NCBI GenBank assembly: GCA_016938245.1 | Contig: JAFGUY010000065.1 | Coordinates: 1 to 18,993, forward strand | Source of the DNA: Candidatus Omnitrophota bacterium | GTDB lineage: Bacteria; Omnitrophota; Gorgyraeia; Gygaellales; Profunditerraquicolaceae | Direction: 5' to 3' | DNA: 18,993 nucleotides | In this document: positions 6,694 to 13,404 of the stretch, piece after piece | How the letters are laid out: each line of letters opens with the position of its first letter | Numbering within the stretch: the first letter of the stretch is position 1 | The notes under the pieces: model-generated | Database searches by the model: none | The model's input: the letters and a program-made list of their open reading frames with translations, nothing else | Told to the model about the DNA's origin: nothing | Translations under genes and position numbers: made by a program

Positions 6694-7710
6694 ATGATTA
6701 TAGTGTTAAGGCCGGAGGCAAGTGAAAATCAGGTAAACCATATAGTTGAAAAAGTAAAAAAGTTGGGGCTTACTGCGCATGTATCTAAGGGGACGGAGCG
6801 TACAATTATCGGAGTTATCGGGCCGGAGGATGTATTGCGCGTTACTCCTTTGGAGGTTTTCCCCGGCGTTGAAAAAGTTATCCCTGTTTTAGCCCCTTAC
6901 AAACTTGTTTCCCGGGAATTTAAACCTGATGATTCGGTTATTGATTTAGGAAAGGGTGTGGTAATCGGGGGCAGAAAAATAGCGGTAATGGCCGGGCCAT
7001 GCGCAATTGAAAATGAGGTAATTTTACGTAATATTGCTTCCGAAATAAAAAAGTCAGGCGCTACCATCTTGCGCGGTGGCGCATTTAAACCGCGAACCTC
7101 TCCTTATAGTTTTCAGGGATTAGGGGAAGAAGGCCTAAAGATTTTAAAAAAGGTAGGAGATGAGTTAAAACTGGTTACGGTAAGCGAAGTGATGGATACA
7201 AGAGACGTAGAGCTTGTAACGCGTTATGTTGATGTTATGCAAATCGGTGCGCGCAATATGCAGAATTTTAACCTGCTTAAAGAAGTAGGGATGACAAAAA
7301 AACCGGTAGTTTTAAAAAGAGGCCTTTCTTCTACGATAAAGGAACTCTTGATGTCCGCAGAGTATATACTTTCAGGAGGAAATTTTAATGTAATTCTTTG
7401 TGAGCGCGGGATCAGGACTTTTGAGGATTCAACGCGTAATACTCTGGATATTAGCGCAGTGCCGGTCATAAAACAACTCTCGCATCTTCCGGTTATCGTT
7501 GATCCGTCCCATGCCGCAGGAAAATGGGGATTAGTTTCTCCTCTTGCAAAGGCCGGGATTGCCGTAGGAAGCGACGGGTTGATTATAGAGGTGCATACTT
7601 CTCCCGAAGATGCATTGTCCGACGGAGCACAGTCTCTATTGCCGGACAATTTTTCTGAACTTATGCAGGAATTAAAAGTTATAACTAAAGCAATAGGAAG
7701 GGAGATTTAA
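6694..7710 (+). CDS. aroF: 3-deoxy-7-phosphoheptulonate synthase (DAHP synthase, type I beta with N-terminal regulatory domain)
   Basis: This enzyme condenses phosphoenolpyruvate and erythrose 4-phosphate, the first step of the shikimate pathway. The 338 residues match the Thermotoga maritima-type enzyme in length and layout. A ferredoxin-like, ACT-related domain (1-70) binds Tyr or Phe in that enzyme. A TIM barrel follows, with metal ligands C103 (GPC), H273 (DPSHA), E299 (IIEVH) and D310 (SDGAQ), plus GAFKPRTSPYSFQGLG and QIGARNMQNF. A longer frame begins at GTG 6667, but ATG 6694 has AAGGAG five bases upstream and yields the canonical N-terminus MIIVLRPEAS. It overlaps tyrA by one base. 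Confidence 0.95.
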   Translation: MIIVLRPEASENQVNHIVEKVKKLGLTAHVSKGTERTIIGVIGPEDVLRVTPLEVFPGVEKVIPVLAPYKLVSREFKPDDSVIDLGKGVVIGGRKIAVMAGPCAIENEVILRNIASEIKKSGATILRGGAFKPRTSPYSFQGLGEEGLKILKKVGDELKLVTVSEVMDTRDVELVTRYVDVMQIGARNMQNFNLLKEVGMTKKPVVLKRGLSSTIKELLMSAEYILSGGNFNVILCERGIRTFEDSTRNTLDISAVPVIKQLSHLPVIVDPSHAAGKWGLVSPLAKAGIAVGSDGLIIEVHTSPEDALSDGAQSLLPDNFSELMQELKVITKAIGREI

Positions 7711-8540
7711 TGCAAATTTTCAAAAAAGTTGCGGTTATCGGAATAGGCCTAATCGGCGGATCGCTTGCTTTGGATATAAAGAAGAAAAAACTTAGCCAGG
7801 AAGTTGTCGGAGTCAGCCGGCATAAAGAGACTATTTCTTTAGCCTTAAAAATTAAGGCGATAGATAAAGGTTCCCTTTCTTTAAATATTATTAGGGGCGC
7901 TGACCTTATAATTATAGCTACGCCCGTAGATACGATTATCGGTTTAGAAAAAGAGATATTAAGATATGCGGGTAGAGACTGCATTGTTACCGATGTAGCT
8001 AGCACTAAAGAAGTAATCTCTAAATCCTTAGGGGGTATTTTTCCTAACTATATAGGCTCTCATCCTCTGGCAGGTTCTGAAAAACGCGGGATTATGAGTG
8101 CTTCCTGCGGTATATTTAAGGGTTCCTTGTGTATATTGACTTTAGGCAAAAAGTTTTCTTTGGAATCGCTTAAAAAGATTAGAAAGATGTGGAGGGTATT
8201 GGGGGCTAAGGTAATTATACTGGATCCTAAAGAGCATGATAAAGCCCTTGGTTTTGCCAGCCACCTTCCGCATATCATCGCTTTTTCTCTTATGAAGAGC
8301 ATTCCTTTGAACACATTAAGATTTTCTGCCCGGGGCTTGAAAGATACGACGCGCATTGCAGCTTCTGACCCTTCTCTTTGGAAGGGGATCTTTTTAAGCA
8401 ACAGGAGAAATATATTAAAGGCGATAGATTCTTTTCAAGGTAACCTGAATAAAATCAAGTCTGCAATAAAAACTAATGATGCGAAGGCATTAGAGAAGAT
8501 TCTTTTAAAATCCCAGAAAATAAGAGAATTATTAAAATGA
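7710..8540 (+). CDS. tyrA: Prephenate dehydrogenase (TyrA)
   Basis: TyrA oxidatively decarboxylates prephenate to 4-hydroxyphenylpyruvate for tyrosine synthesis. The 276-residue protein has an N-terminal Rossmann fold with GIGLIGGS (11-18) and IIIATPVD, then the catalytic block GSHPLAGSEKRGI with H118, the HLPH motif (185-188), and RGLKDTTRIAASDPSLWKGI in the helical dimerisation domain. There is no room for an ACT domain, so tyrosine feedback would have to be direct or through DAHP synthase. Cofactor preference (NAD or NADP) is not decided by what I can see, although S36-R37 after the second strand would suit NADP. Its ends overlap aroF (1 base) and cmk (4 bases). Confidence 0.95.
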   Translation: MQIFKKVAVIGIGLIGGSLALDIKKKKLSQEVVGVSRHKETISLALKIKAIDKGSLSLNIIRGADLIIIATPVDTIIGLEKEILRYAGRDCIVTDVASTKEVISKSLGGIFPNYIGSHPLAGSEKRGIMSASCGIFKGSLCILTLGKKFSLESLKKIRKMWRVLGAKVIILDPKEHDKALGFASHLPHIIAFSLMKSIPLNTLRFSARGLKDTTRIAASDPSLWKGIFLSNRRNILKAIDSFQGNLNKIKSAIKTNDAKALEKILLKSQKIRELLK

Positions 8541-9193
8541 TTATTGCAATCGACGGCCCGGCTGGCGCAGGAAAAAGCACTGTTGCTAAGCTAGTCGCCA
8601 GGAAGTTGGGGTATCTCTATCTGAATACAGGCGCAATGTACCGGGCGCTTACGCTTAAGGCTTTAGATAACGGAGTTGATATATCTGATATTAAAAAAAT
8701 TTCTGCTTTAGCTTCTGCAAGCGTAATTGGCCTTATCAATAATCCCGACGGATCTTTAGTCGTTACTTTGGATGGCGTTGACGTAAGTCTTGCCATACGA
8801 GAGCCCCGTATTACAAAATTAGTATCAGATATCGCTAAAATTAAAGAAGTCCGCCAGGTTATGCTTAAATTGCAAAGAGAGATGGGTAGAAGGGGGAATG
8901 TTGTCTTAGATGGCAGAGATATAGGCACGGTTGTATTCCCGCAAGCAGAGAAAAAATTTTACCTCGATGCTGATTTAAAAGAACGGGTTAACCGCCGCCA
9001 TAAAGAGCTGAATAGTTTAGGCCGGGAAGTAACGGTAGATGCCGTAAATTCGGATTTAACCAACCGGGATAAAATTGATACCGGCCGCGAAATTGCCCCT
9101 TTAAAAAAAGCAGAAGATGCAATTTATTTAGACACAACTTTTCTTACAATCGAAGAGGTAGTTAATAAGCTTTTCTTTTATATTAATGGATAA
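8537..9193 (+). CDS. cmk: Cytidylate kinase
   Basis: Cmk phosphorylates CMP and dCMP with ATP in pyrimidine nucleotide salvage. The 218-residue protein has the P-loop GPAGAGKST (7-15), the NTGAMYRALTLKAL substrate-binding block, GRDIGTVVFP, and RRHKEL in the lid. TNRDKIDTGREIAPLKKAEDAIYLDT is represented by its conserved T-x-R-D and D-x-x-R-x-x-A-P-L positions. Length is usual. It overlaps tyrA by four bases (ATGA) and lepA by eight. In many bacteria aroA lies between tyrA and cmk, and here it does not. Confidence 0.95.
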   Translation: MIIAIDGPAGAGKSTVAKLVARKLGYLYLNTGAMYRALTLKALDNGVDISDIKKISALASASVIGLINNPDGSLVVTLDGVDVSLAIREPRITKLVSDIAKIKEVRQVMLKLQREMGRRGNVVLDGRDIGTVVFPQAEKKFYLDADLKERVNRRHKELNSLGREVTVDAVNSDLTNRDKIDTGREIAPLKKAEDAIYLDTTFLTIEEVVNKLFFYING

Positions 9194-10982
9194 GTCGCTG
9201 ATACGCAATTTCTCTATTATTGCCCATATTGACCATGGTAAATCTACTCTTGCCGACCGCATACTGGAGATAACCGGCGCAGTAGATAAAAGGCATAAGG
9301 GAAGCCAGCTCCTTGATGATATGGATTTAGAGAAGGAACGGGGCATTACGATTAAAGCCTCAATGGTAAGGCTCTCTTATAAAAGCCGGACCGGAAAAGA
9401 TTATGTTTTGAATTTAATTGATACTCCGGGGCATGTTGATTTTACTTATGAAGTATCCAAATCCCTCGCTGCCTGCGAAGGCGCGGTTTTGGTTGTTGAC
9501 GCCGGGCAAGGGATAGAGGCGCAGACCGTAGCCAATTATTATCTGGCTATGGAGTGTGATTTGGAGATTATCCCCGTAGTGAATAAAATAGATTTAACCG
9601 CTATAGATTTACCAAAGGTAAAAAAACAGATTATTGATGTTTTAGGGTTTAAGGAAGATGAAATAATCTTAGCTTCTGCCAAGGAAGGAAAGGGAATCGA
9701 AGATATCTTAGAGAGGATAATTCAGGTTATCCCTGCGCCAAGCGGTGAAATTAATAATCCCCTTAAAGCGCTTGTCTTTGACTGCCGCTTCGATGCTTAT
9801 AAAGGTGTTGTTATATTTGTAAGAATAGTTGATGGAAGCATTTCTTTAGATACCCAGCTTAAAATGGTGCATTCGCAGGCAGTATATAAAATTGAAGAGT
9901 TAGGTGTTTTTAAGGATTTAAAATACACTGCAGTTGATTACTTATCCTGCGGTGAGGTCGGTTATTTTACCGCGAATATTCGGGAGCCAAGAGAAATAAT
10001 TATCGGTGATACTATAACTGATTTAAAAAATCCCTGCTCGGATGTTTTCCCGGGTTACCGGCAGCCAAAACCACTGGTCTTTTGCGGGATATACCCGGTT
10101 AATCCCGGGGATTTTCCCGGTTTACGCGATGCAATGGATAAGCTGAAACTATCCGACGCCTCTTTTGTCTTTGAGCCGGAGAATTCGCAGTCATTCGGAT
10201 CGGGGTTTCGCTGCGGTTTCTTAGGGCTTTTGCATATGGAGATAGTGCAAGAGCGGCTAGAAAGGGAATATAATTTAAACCTCATACTTACAGTTCCTAA
10301 CGTTGTTTACCGGGTTATAAAGAAAGACGGAAAGACTATAGAGGTAGATACTCCGGTTAAGCTTCCGGAAGCAACAGATATTGAAAGCGCCCAAGAGCCG
10401 TTTGTTAGCCTTCTGATGATTATACCGGTTGAGACAATTGAGGCTGTCTGTGATTTTACAAAATCGAGAAGAGGGGTTTTTCAATCTAACGAATACCTGA
10501 CTGAAGACAGGGTAAAGCTTACCTTTAGTATGCCGCTCTCGGAAATAATTGTAGATTTCTATGACCGGATAAAATCATTGACCCGCGGATACGGCTCTTT
10601 GGATTATGAATTCAAAGATTACCTGCCAACGCAGCTAGTTAAGCTGGATATATTATTAAACGGGCAGGCCTGCGATGCCTTTTCTTCGATAATGTGCAAA
10701 GAAAAGGCTTATCCCCGGGCGCATGCCTTGGTATCTAAGTTAAAAGAATTGATCCCGCGCCAGCTATTTGAAGTATCTATACAAGCAGCAGTAGGGAGCC
10801 AGATTTTAGCATCAAGTAAAGTGCGTTCCGTAGGTAAACATGTTACTGCTAAATGTTACGGTGGGGATATAACCCGCAAGCGTAAGCTCTGGGATGAGCA
10901 GAAAAAAGGAAAAAAAAGGCTTAAGCAATTCGGTAAAGTAGAAATTCCTCAGGAAGCATTCTTGGAGGTATTAAAGATATGA
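9186..10982 (+). CDS. lepA: Elongation factor 4 (LepA)
   Basis: LepA is a ribosome-dependent translational GTPase linked to back-translocation and to 30S biogenesis. The 598-residue length is standard. The G motifs are AHIDHGKST (13-21), RGITIK, DTPGHVD (79-85), NKID (133-136) and SAKEGKG. Elongation-factor domains follow, and the LepA-specific C-terminus KRKLWDEQKKGKKRLKQFG is intact. The product ends EAFLEVLKI, slightly short of many homologues, and its TGA (10980-10982) is the first part of a palindromic repeat. The start ATG lies in the last codons of cmk. It is followed by lepB, a common pairing. Confidence 0.97.
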   Translation: MDKSLIRNFSIIAHIDHGKSTLADRILEITGAVDKRHKGSQLLDDMDLEKERGITIKASMVRLSYKSRTGKDYVLNLIDTPGHVDFTYEVSKSLAACEGAVLVVDAGQGIEAQTVANYYLAMECDLEIIPVVNKIDLTAIDLPKVKKQIIDVLGFKEDEIILASAKEGKGIEDILERIIQVIPAPSGEINNPLKALVFDCRFDAYKGVVIFVRIVDGSISLDTQLKMVHSQAVYKIEELGVFKDLKYTAVDYLSCGEVGYFTANIREPREIIIGDTITDLKNPCSDVFPGYRQPKPLVFCGIYPVNPGDFPGLRDAMDKLKLSDASFVFEPENSQSFGSGFRCGFLGLLHMEIVQERLEREYNLNLILTVPNVVYRVIKKDGKTIEVDTPVKLPEATDIESAQEPFVSLLMIIPVETIEAVCDFTKSRRGVFQSNEYLTEDRVKLTFSMPLSEIIVDFYDRIKSLTRGYGSLDYEFKDYLPTQLVKLDILLNGQACDAFSSIMCKEKAYPRAHALVSKLKELIPRQLFEVSIQAAVGSQILASSKVRSVGKHVTAKCYGGDITRKRKLWDEQKKGKKRLKQFGKVEIPQEAFLEVLKI

Positions 10983-11040
10983 CCCTTCGACGCGCTACGC
11001 TTGCTCAGGGTCATGCTGAGCGACTGGAAGGAGTCGAAGC
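10981..11040 (+). repeat. Nested palindromic repeat (TTCGAC/GTCGAA core) between lepA and lepB
   Basis: The outer arms CTTCGAC (10985-10991) and GTCGAAG (11033-11039) enclose an inner stem GCTCAG/CTGAGC (11003-11008, 11016-11021) with loop GGTCATG. GACCCT (10981-10986) can alternatively pair with AGGGTC (11007-11012). It fills the whole lepA-lepB gap. It supplies the last two bases of the lepA stop codon, and AAGGAG (11028-11033), the ribosome-binding site of lepB, lies inside it. Similar TTCGAC...GTCGAA palindromes are dispersed in many environmental genomes. That assignment is from memory. Confidence 0.75.
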
Positions 11041-11622
11041 ATGAAAGGGAATAAAAAGAAATCAGCGATAAGGGAGTGGATTGAAGCGGCAGTAGTTGCG
11101 GCTTTTCTGGCATTTTGTGTTATCCGGCCTTTTATTATTCAGGCCTTTAAAATCCCCACCGGGTCAATGCGCCCGACATTATTAGAAGGGGACTTGATTT
11201 TGGTAAATAAATTTATTTACGGTGCAAAAGTCCCCTTTACTAAATACAGGCTCCCGGGATTTAGAGAGCCTAAAAGAGGGGATGTAATTGTATTTATTTA
11301 CCCGGAAGATAAAAAAAAGGATTTTATTAAGCGGCTTGTTGCTTTGCCGGGTGAGACGGTTGAGATTAAAAACGGAACTATCTATATAAATGATAAACCG
11401 CTTTTAGACCCGGTTTTTAATAAGAGGTATTATTACAATAAGGGTGATTTTATCGATGAGGGGCAGAAACTGGTAGTACCGCTGGACAGTTTTTTTGTCT
11501 TGGGGGATAACTCCGGGTCTTCCAAGGATAGCCGCTACTGGGGGTTTGTGCCAAAGGATAATCTTTTAGGGATGGCAGTAGTGATTTACTGGCCGCCTCT
11601 GCGTATAAGGTCGATAAAGTAA
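11041..11622 (+). CDS. lepB: Signal peptidase I
   Basis: LepB removes signal peptides from secreted proteins on the outer face of the inner membrane. The 193-residue protein has one N-terminal membrane segment (about 14-35), the catalytic serine S42 in IPTGSMRPTL, the general-base lysine K97 in FIKRLVALPGE, and the C-terminal box GDNSGSSKDSRYWG. Size and layout fit the short, Gram-positive-like or deep-branching form with a single membrane anchor. ATG 11041 uses AAGGAG at 11028-11033 with a 7-base gap, and that site lies inside the upstream palindromic repeat. Confidence 0.95.
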   Translation: MKGNKKKSAIREWIEAAVVAAFLAFCVIRPFIIQAFKIPTGSMRPTLLEGDLILVNKFIYGAKVPFTKYRLPGFREPKRGDVIVFIYPEDKKKDFIKRLVALPGETVEIKNGTIYINDKPLLDPVFNKRYYYNKGDFIDEGQKLVVPLDSFFVLGDNSGSSKDSRYWGFVPKDNLLGMAVVIYWPPLRIRSIK

Positions 11623-11624
11623 AA

Positions 11625-12188
11625 ATGAATATTGCGAATAAAATTTCAACTTTTAGAATATTGAGCGTACCGTTTTTTATTGCTGCAACCGCTTACTATT
11701 CCGGAGAGAGGAATTTTTTAAGGTTTATAGCGCTGGGTATTTTTATTTTAGCTGCGATATCTGATGTCGCTGACGGCTATATAGCCAGAAAATCAAAACA
11801 GCAGTCTAAGGCAGGGCTGGTTTTAGACCCGTTAGGGGATAAACTGCTTTTAATGAGCGCTTTTATCTGTTTAACTGCAAATGGTAGTTTTGAAATAAGG
11901 TTTCCTCTATGGGTTACTTTAGTAGTGATAAGCCGCGATGCCATTATTATTTTGGGCACAATAGTAATCTATATAGTAAAGCAGAATATCAGTATGATCC
12001 CTACTAAATTAGGGAAATATTCCACTATTTTTCAGATGCTGGCGGTAATTTCTATACTTCTGCAGATAAGATTTTCATTTATATTCTGGGGGATAGCAGT
12101 TATATTTACGGTCACCTCAGGGATAATCTATATAAATAGGGGGTTTAAAGTATTATATGCTCCTGATACTTTTCGTAATAGCCATTAG
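11625..12188 (+). CDS. pgsA: CDP-alcohol phosphatidyltransferase, probably phosphatidylglycerophosphate synthase
   Basis: This membrane enzyme transfers a phosphatidyl group from CDP-diacylglycerol to an alcohol, here probably glycerol 3-phosphate, to make phosphatidylglycerol phosphate. The family motif D-x2-D-G-x2-A-R-x8-G-x3-D-x3-D is complete at D47, D50, G51, A54, R55, G64, D68 and D72. The 187 residues contain about five to six hydrophobic segments. PgsA is the best guess from length and from the neighbour plsY, but phosphatidylserine synthase-like substrates cannot be excluded. It begins two bases after the lepB stop, and its last 32 bases overlap plsY. Confidence 0.88.
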   Translation: MNIANKISTFRILSVPFFIAATAYYSGERNFLRFIALGIFILAAISDVADGYIARKSKQQSKAGLVLDPLGDKLLLMSAFICLTANGSFEIRFPLWVTLVVISRDAIIILGTIVIYIVKQNISMIPTKLGKYSTIFQMLAVISILLQIRFSFIFWGIAVIFTVTSGIIYINRGFKVLYAPDTFRNSH

Positions 12189-12795
12189 TTATCTTGTCGG
12201 TTCAATACCGACTGCCTACATATTTGTCCGGGTATTAAAAGGGCTTGATATCCGTAAGTTTGGCTCTGGTAATGTAGGAGCTACTAATGCGCTTAGATTA
12301 TTAGGCAGGGGATGGGGGATAACTATATTGCTGCTGGATATAATAAAAGGTTTTCTCCCGGTAGTAGTATTGGGAAGTATATTAGCTCCGAGAACAAGTT
12401 TATTACAAGAACAAAACCTCTTTATTATCATAGGGTTAAGTGCGATTTGCGGCCATAATTGGACTGTTTTTCTAAACTTTAAAGGGGGTAAGGGCGTAGC
12501 TACTACCTTGGGCGTACTATTAGGTTTAGCCTTTAAGATTCCCGGATTAAACCTTGTTTTGGGCTTAACAATATTAGTTTGGTTTATAAGTTTTTTTGCC
12601 GTAAGAATTATCTCTCTTTCCTCTATTCTGGCTGCTGCAAGCTTTCCTATATTTACAATAATATTCAGGCAATCCCTGTTAATAGCTCTAATAGGGGTAT
12701 TGTTATCCGTATCTATTATTCTGCGTCACAAATCCAACCTAAAACGGCTTATTAGAGGCGAGGAGCCGAAGTTTCGTTTTAACAAACCCCGTTAG
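12157..12795 (+). CDS. plsY: Glycerol-3-phosphate acyltransferase PlsY
   Basis: PlsY transfers an acyl chain from acyl-phosphate to glycerol 3-phosphate, the first step of phospholipid synthesis. It is a polytopic membrane protein of 212 residues. The conserved blocks are VGSIPTAY (14-21), KFGSGNVGATN (34-44, glycerol phosphate binding) and GHNWTVFLNFKGGKGVATTLG (99-119, acyl-phosphate loop). The basic C-terminal tail is cytoplasmic-like. The ATG lies within the last 32 bases of pgsA, which couples the two lipid genes. It is the last gene of the tight plus-strand run. Confidence 0.96.
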   Translation: MLLILFVIAISYLVGSIPTAYIFVRVLKGLDIRKFGSGNVGATNALRLLGRGWGITILLLDIIKGFLPVVVLGSILAPRTSLLQEQNLFIIIGLSAICGHNWTVFLNFKGGKGVATTLGVLLGLAFKIPGLNLVLGLTILVWFISFFAVRIISLSSILAAASFPIFTIIFRQSLLIALIGVLLSVSIILRHKSNLKRLIRGEEPKFRFNKPR

Positions 12796-12800
12796 AAGCT

Positions 12801-12992
12801 TTGAGAGTAACCGCTTTCTTTTTAAGACGCTATCGCCTTGAAATCCCCCCTTTTACAATTTATACTTTACTTGAAAGAAGCAAAGATATTTTTTATGCTC
12901 TTTTTAAGCCGTTTTTAAAAGTATTTAACCCCGCCAGCCACAGGGGTAAAGCCGGATTATCTTTGGCTAAAGAAAAGGAATTATTCGGGTAA
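12801..12992 (+). CDS. Doubtful small ORF (63 codons) after plsY
   Basis: A TTG-initiated frame gives a basic 63-residue product with a hydrophobic and aromatic middle (PPFTIYTLLERSKDIFYALF). I recognise no family. There is only a weak ribosome-binding site before the TTG (AGAAGC). Its last 15 codons run through the left arm and spacer of a 10-bp inverted repeat, which could mean this stretch works as RNA rather than protein. It may be a chance frame in the spacer. Confidence 0.2.
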   Translation: MRVTAFFLRRYRLEIPPFTIYTLLERSKDIFYALFKPFLKVFNPASHRGKAGLSLAKEKELFG

Positions 12993-12999
12993 TCCGGCT
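12930..12999 (+). promoter_or_regulatory. Structured spacer with 10-bp inverted repeat upstream of the 109-residue ORF
   Basis: AGCCGGATTA (12950-12959) and TAATCCGGCT (12990-12999) are perfect inverted repeats separated by 30 bases. The spacer can form a small internal CTTT/AAAG hairpin. Just upstream, CCCC at about 12930 can pair with GGGG after a ten-base loop. The right arm ends 17 bases before the ATG at 13017. No T-run follows. It may be a leader RNA element or a protein-binding site. It does not match a riboswitch consensus that I can confirm. Confidence 0.4.
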
Positions 13000-13016
13000 A
13001 GATTTAGAAGGATAAA

Positions 13017-13346
13017 ATGCGCGATTTATTATTTAAAAACCTTACTTCTGACGACCGCAGGAAAAGGATAATCTCAAGCTCTGAGATTGCCGACAAGGAG
13101 GGCGTGCGCAGTATTATCCGTCGGCACTTCATCTGCATGGTCAAGGAGATTAAGGATCAAGGCATAGACAAGCCTGCACCTTACCTTTATGTGCTTAAAG
13201 AACAAAATTCCAGAGAGCAGAAGCAGAGGTTTTTTTGTAAAGTAAAAGGGAGTATCTGCGCTGTGAATTCCGGCAGGTTATTTTTGATTGTTTTTATGCA
13301 TTCCTTAAGGATTGACCTCGTATCAACCCCGCAAAACGTAGCCTAG
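13017..13346 (+). CDS. Small protein of unknown function (109 residues)
   Basis: The ATG at 13017 has a good ribosome-binding site (AGAAGGA about 6 bases upstream), and the frame runs 109 codons to TAG at 13344-13346. The product is soluble and basic. It begins MRDLLFKNLTSDDRRKRI, contains a helix-rich stretch (SEIADKEGVRSIIRRHFICMVKEI), then a segment that alternates hydrophobic residues as in beta strands (FFCKVKGSICAVNSGRLFLIVF). It has no signal peptide and three cysteines without a metal-site pattern. I do not recognise a characterised family. Codon style resembles the neighbours, so it is probably a real gene. It stands 20 bases before a strong promoter for the next gene and may be the distal end of the plsY transcript. 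Confidence 0.6.
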   Translation: MRDLLFKNLTSDDRRKRIISSSEIADKEGVRSIIRRHFICMVKEIKDQGIDKPAPYLYVLKEQNSREQKQRFFCKVKGSICAVNSGRLFLIVFMHSLRIDLVSTPQNVA

Positions 13347-13366
13347 GGCAATTCCGCATATTTTTG

Positions 13367-13394
13367 TTGACATAATTAGAAGTTTGGGTATAAT
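13367..13394 (+). promoter_or_regulatory. Near-consensus sigma-70 promoter for the barrel gene
   Basis: TTGACA (13367-13372) and TATAAT (13389-13394) are both perfect consensus boxes with a 16-base spacer. Transcription would start around 13400-13402, only a few bases before the ATG at 13405, so the mRNA would be leaderless or nearly so. This is the strongest promoter in the window. Confidence 0.85.
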
Positions 13395-13404
13395 ATTTCT
13401 AATT

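Noticed and set aside
7224..7649. Minus-strand 141-residue ORF inside DAHP synthase
   Set aside because: It is a shadow frame of a well-conserved gene with no recognisable domain.
9744..10980. Possible domain loss in LepA
   Set aside because: All G motifs and the C-terminal domain are present. Only the last few residues differ from common homologues.
12925..13000. Cyclic di-GMP riboswitch
   Set aside because: CACAGGGGTAAAGCC looks loosely like the start of the GEMM consensus, but the GACGCAAAGCC part and the GNRA loop are missing.
13384..13404. TTG at 13384 as the start of the barrel protein
   Set aside because: It lies upstream of and across the -10 box, so it would not be on the mRNA from the predicted promoter.
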